From Microterricola gilva (GTDB lineage: Bacteria; Actinomycetota; Actinomycetes; Actinomycetales; Microbacteriaceae), in the NCBI RefSeq assembly GCF_004217495.1, contig NZ_SHLC01000001.1, forward strand, positions 2,108,001 to 2,172,000: a stretch of 64,000 nt of DNA, in the 5' to 3' direction. A program made the position numbers and the translations under genes. Positions 62,767 through 64,000 of this stretch are shown here, one piece after another; position 1 is the stretch's first letter, and each line of letters starts with the position of its first letter. The notes under the pieces are model-generated. The model had not been told where the DNA came from and searched no databases. It saw only the letters and a list, made by a program, of their open reading frames with translations.

Positions 62767-63408
62767 TTACGCGCTGCGCAGCGACGTGAGCCAGTTCTTC
62801 AGCAGGCGGATGCCGGCATCCCCCGACTTCTCCGGGTGGAACTGGGTGGCGGAGAGCGGTCCGTTCTCGACCGCGGCGAGGAAACGCCCGCCGTGCTCGG
62901 CCCAGCTGAGGCTCGGCTGCGGGAAGGGCGGGATCACGTCGAGCGTCCACTGCTGCGCGGCATAGGAGTGCACGAAGTAGAAGCGCTCGTCCTCGATGCC
63001 GTCGAACAGCACGGAGTTCTCGCCCGTCTCGATCGTGTTCCACCCCATGTGCGGCAGCACCGGGGACGGCAGTTCGGTGACAGAGCCCGGCCACTCACCG
63101 AGGCCCGCGGTGTCGATTCCGCGCTCGACTCCGTGCTCGAACAACACCTGCATGCCGACACAGATACCCATCACCGGGCGGCTGCCGCCGAGGCGCCGGT
63201 CGATGATCTCGTCGCCGCGCACGGCGCGCAGCGCGCTCATGACGGCACTGAATGCACCGACGCCGGGCACCAGCAGACCGTCGGCCTCCTGCGCGAGCTT
63301 CTTGTCCGCGGTGAGCGTGACCTCGGCTCCTGCCAGCTCCAGGGCCTTGACGGCCGAGTGCACATTGCCGGTGCCGTAGTCGAGAACGACGACGCTGGGT
63401 GCGCTCAC
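62767..63408 (-). CDS. hisH: Imidazole glycerol phosphate synthase, glutaminase subunit
   Basis: This is a 213-residue class I glutamine amidotransferase. [21 protein letters not shown] begins the chain, [16 protein letters not shown] holds the oxyanion strand, [17 protein letters not shown] carries the nucleophilic Cys, and [19 protein letters not shown] the catalytic His and Glu. It feeds ammonia to HisF, which is not in the window. Its start overlaps hisB by 4 bp. Confidence 0.97.
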   Translation of the reverse strand: MSAPSVVVLDYGTGNVHSAVKALELAGAEVTLTADKKLAQEADGLLVPGVGAFSAVMSALRAVRGDEIIDRRLGGSRPVMGICVGMQVLFEHGVERGIDTAGLGEWPGSVTELPSPVLPHMGWNTIETGENSVLFDGIEDERFYFVHSYAAQQWTLDVIPPFPQPSLSWAEHGGRFLAAVENGPLSATQFHPEKSGDAGIRLLKNWLTSLRSA

Positions 63409-64000
63409 AGTGCGCCCTTGGTCGATGGGATGCCGACGACGAGCGGGTCCAGGGCCTTGGCCTGGCGGAACGCGCGCGCGAACGCCTTGAACTCGGCCTC
63501 GGCGATGTGGTGGGCGTCGCGCCCACCGAGCACCGTGATGTGCACGGTCAGAGCCGCGTTGAAGGTGATGGCCTCGAAGACGTGACGCACCATCGACCCC
63601 GTGAAGTGGCCACCGATCAGGTGGTACTCGAAACCGGCCGGCTCGCCGGAGTGGACGAGGTACGGACGGCCGGAGATGTCGACGACGGCCTGCACGAGCG
63701 CCTCGTCCAGCGGGACGAGGGCGTCGCCGTAGCGGGAGATGCCGCTCTTGTCCCCGAGCGCCTGCCGAATGGCGACACCGAGCGCAATGCCGATGTCCTC
63801 GACGGTGTGGTGCACGTCGATCTCCGTGTCACCCTTCGCGCGCACCGTGATGTCGGTCAGCGAGTGCTTGGCGAAGGCCGTGAGCAGGTGGTCGTAGAAC
63901 GGCACAGAGGTCTGGATGTCGGAGACACCGGTTCCGTCGAGGTTGATCGACAGTTCGATGCTCGACTCGCTGGTCTCGCGCTGAATCGACGCAGTACGGG
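63405..64000 (-). CDS. hisB: Imidazoleglycerol-phosphate dehydratase, 5' end cut by window edge
   Basis: The frame reads in from the right edge as [40 protein letters not shown], the normal HisB N-terminus, and continues with the two metal-binding motifs [13 protein letters not shown] and [19 protein letters not shown]. Only the first few residues are missing. It is upstream of hisH and hisA in the his operon. The Mn-dependent enzyme dehydrates IGP. Confidence 0.96.
   Translation of the reverse strand, partial: RTASIQRETSESSIELSINLDGTGVSDIQTSVPFYDHLLTAFAKHSLTDITVRAKGDTEIDVHHTVEDIGIALGVAIRQALGDKSGISRYGDALVPLDEALVQAVVDISGRPYLVHSGEPAGFEYHLIGGHFTGSMVRHVFEAITFNAALTVHITVLGGRDAHHIAEAEFKAFARAFRQAKALDPLVVGIPSTKGAL

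Overview
The window is high-GC actinobacterial chromosome, most likely family Microbacteriaceae (order Micrococcales). This rests on GC-rich third codon positions, GTG/TTG starts, apparently leaderless promoters, an actinobacterial 16S rRNA, and a gene order also found in Mycobacterium tuberculosis: infC-rpmI-rplT-tsnR, pheST, argCJBDF/H, mpg-tyrS, and TPR-HAD-tlyA-nadK-recN-pyrG-nudix-xerD-parA-scpAB-rluB-cmk-der. The genus cannot be set from the sequence alone.

Region 1 (1-12.34 kb) is accessory. It holds an edge-cut F420/FMN nitroreductase-fold gene, a frameshifted flavin-reductase remnant, an IclR regulator followed by an orphan protein, a large cell-wall protein with eight Ig-like repeats and an LAxTG sortase signal, pyridoxal kinase, a histidine phosphatase, an SRPBCC protein and a HIRAN-domain protein. 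It ends with two truncated genes placed head to head: a protein with an RNxxxH HEPN motif and a P-loop protein lacking its Walker A lysine. The region stops at the 3' end of a tRNA-Pro and contains none of the octamer (CGGATGCC or complement) that recurs about 45 times in the rest of the window, so it looks like a genomic island or hypervariable block.

Region 2 (12.6-15.4 kb, plus strand) holds a GNAT acetyltransferase, a small membrane protein, and a translationally coupled UspA-crcB-crcB fluoride-export unit. Region 3 (15.5-32.4 kb, minus strand) is a near-continuous housekeeping cluster running from an RGG/KPWENR-repeat TPR protein down to der, with many short overlaps between genes. It covers chromosome segregation (ParA-ScpA-ScpB, XerD), RNA modification (TlyA, RluB), nucleotide metabolism (PyrG, Cmk, NadK, NUDIX), DNA repair (RecN) and tyrosine synthesis (TyrA).

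Region 4 (32.5-38.3 kb, minus strand) is a complete 16S-23S-5S rRNA operon without spacer tRNAs. It has tandem promoters, a long 23S processing stem and a terminator. A repeat-rich gene-free stretch (38.3-38.8 kb) separates it from tyrS. Region 5 (38.8-57.5 kb, mostly minus strand) holds tyrS, a SatD-like pair on the plus strand, mpg, argH, argF-D-B-J-C, pheT-pheS, a four-gene glutamate-type ABC transporter and a tsnR-type rRNA methyltransferase. No argR or argG lies in the arg cluster. Instead a leaderless 28-codon ORF with eight Arg codons precedes argC, which suggests attenuation.

Region 6 (57.6-64 kb) holds rplT-rpmI-infC, a DUF1844 gene on the plus strand, a PLP-dependent decarboxylase, an SseB-like protein, and hisA/priA, hisH and hisB, with hisB cut by the right edge.
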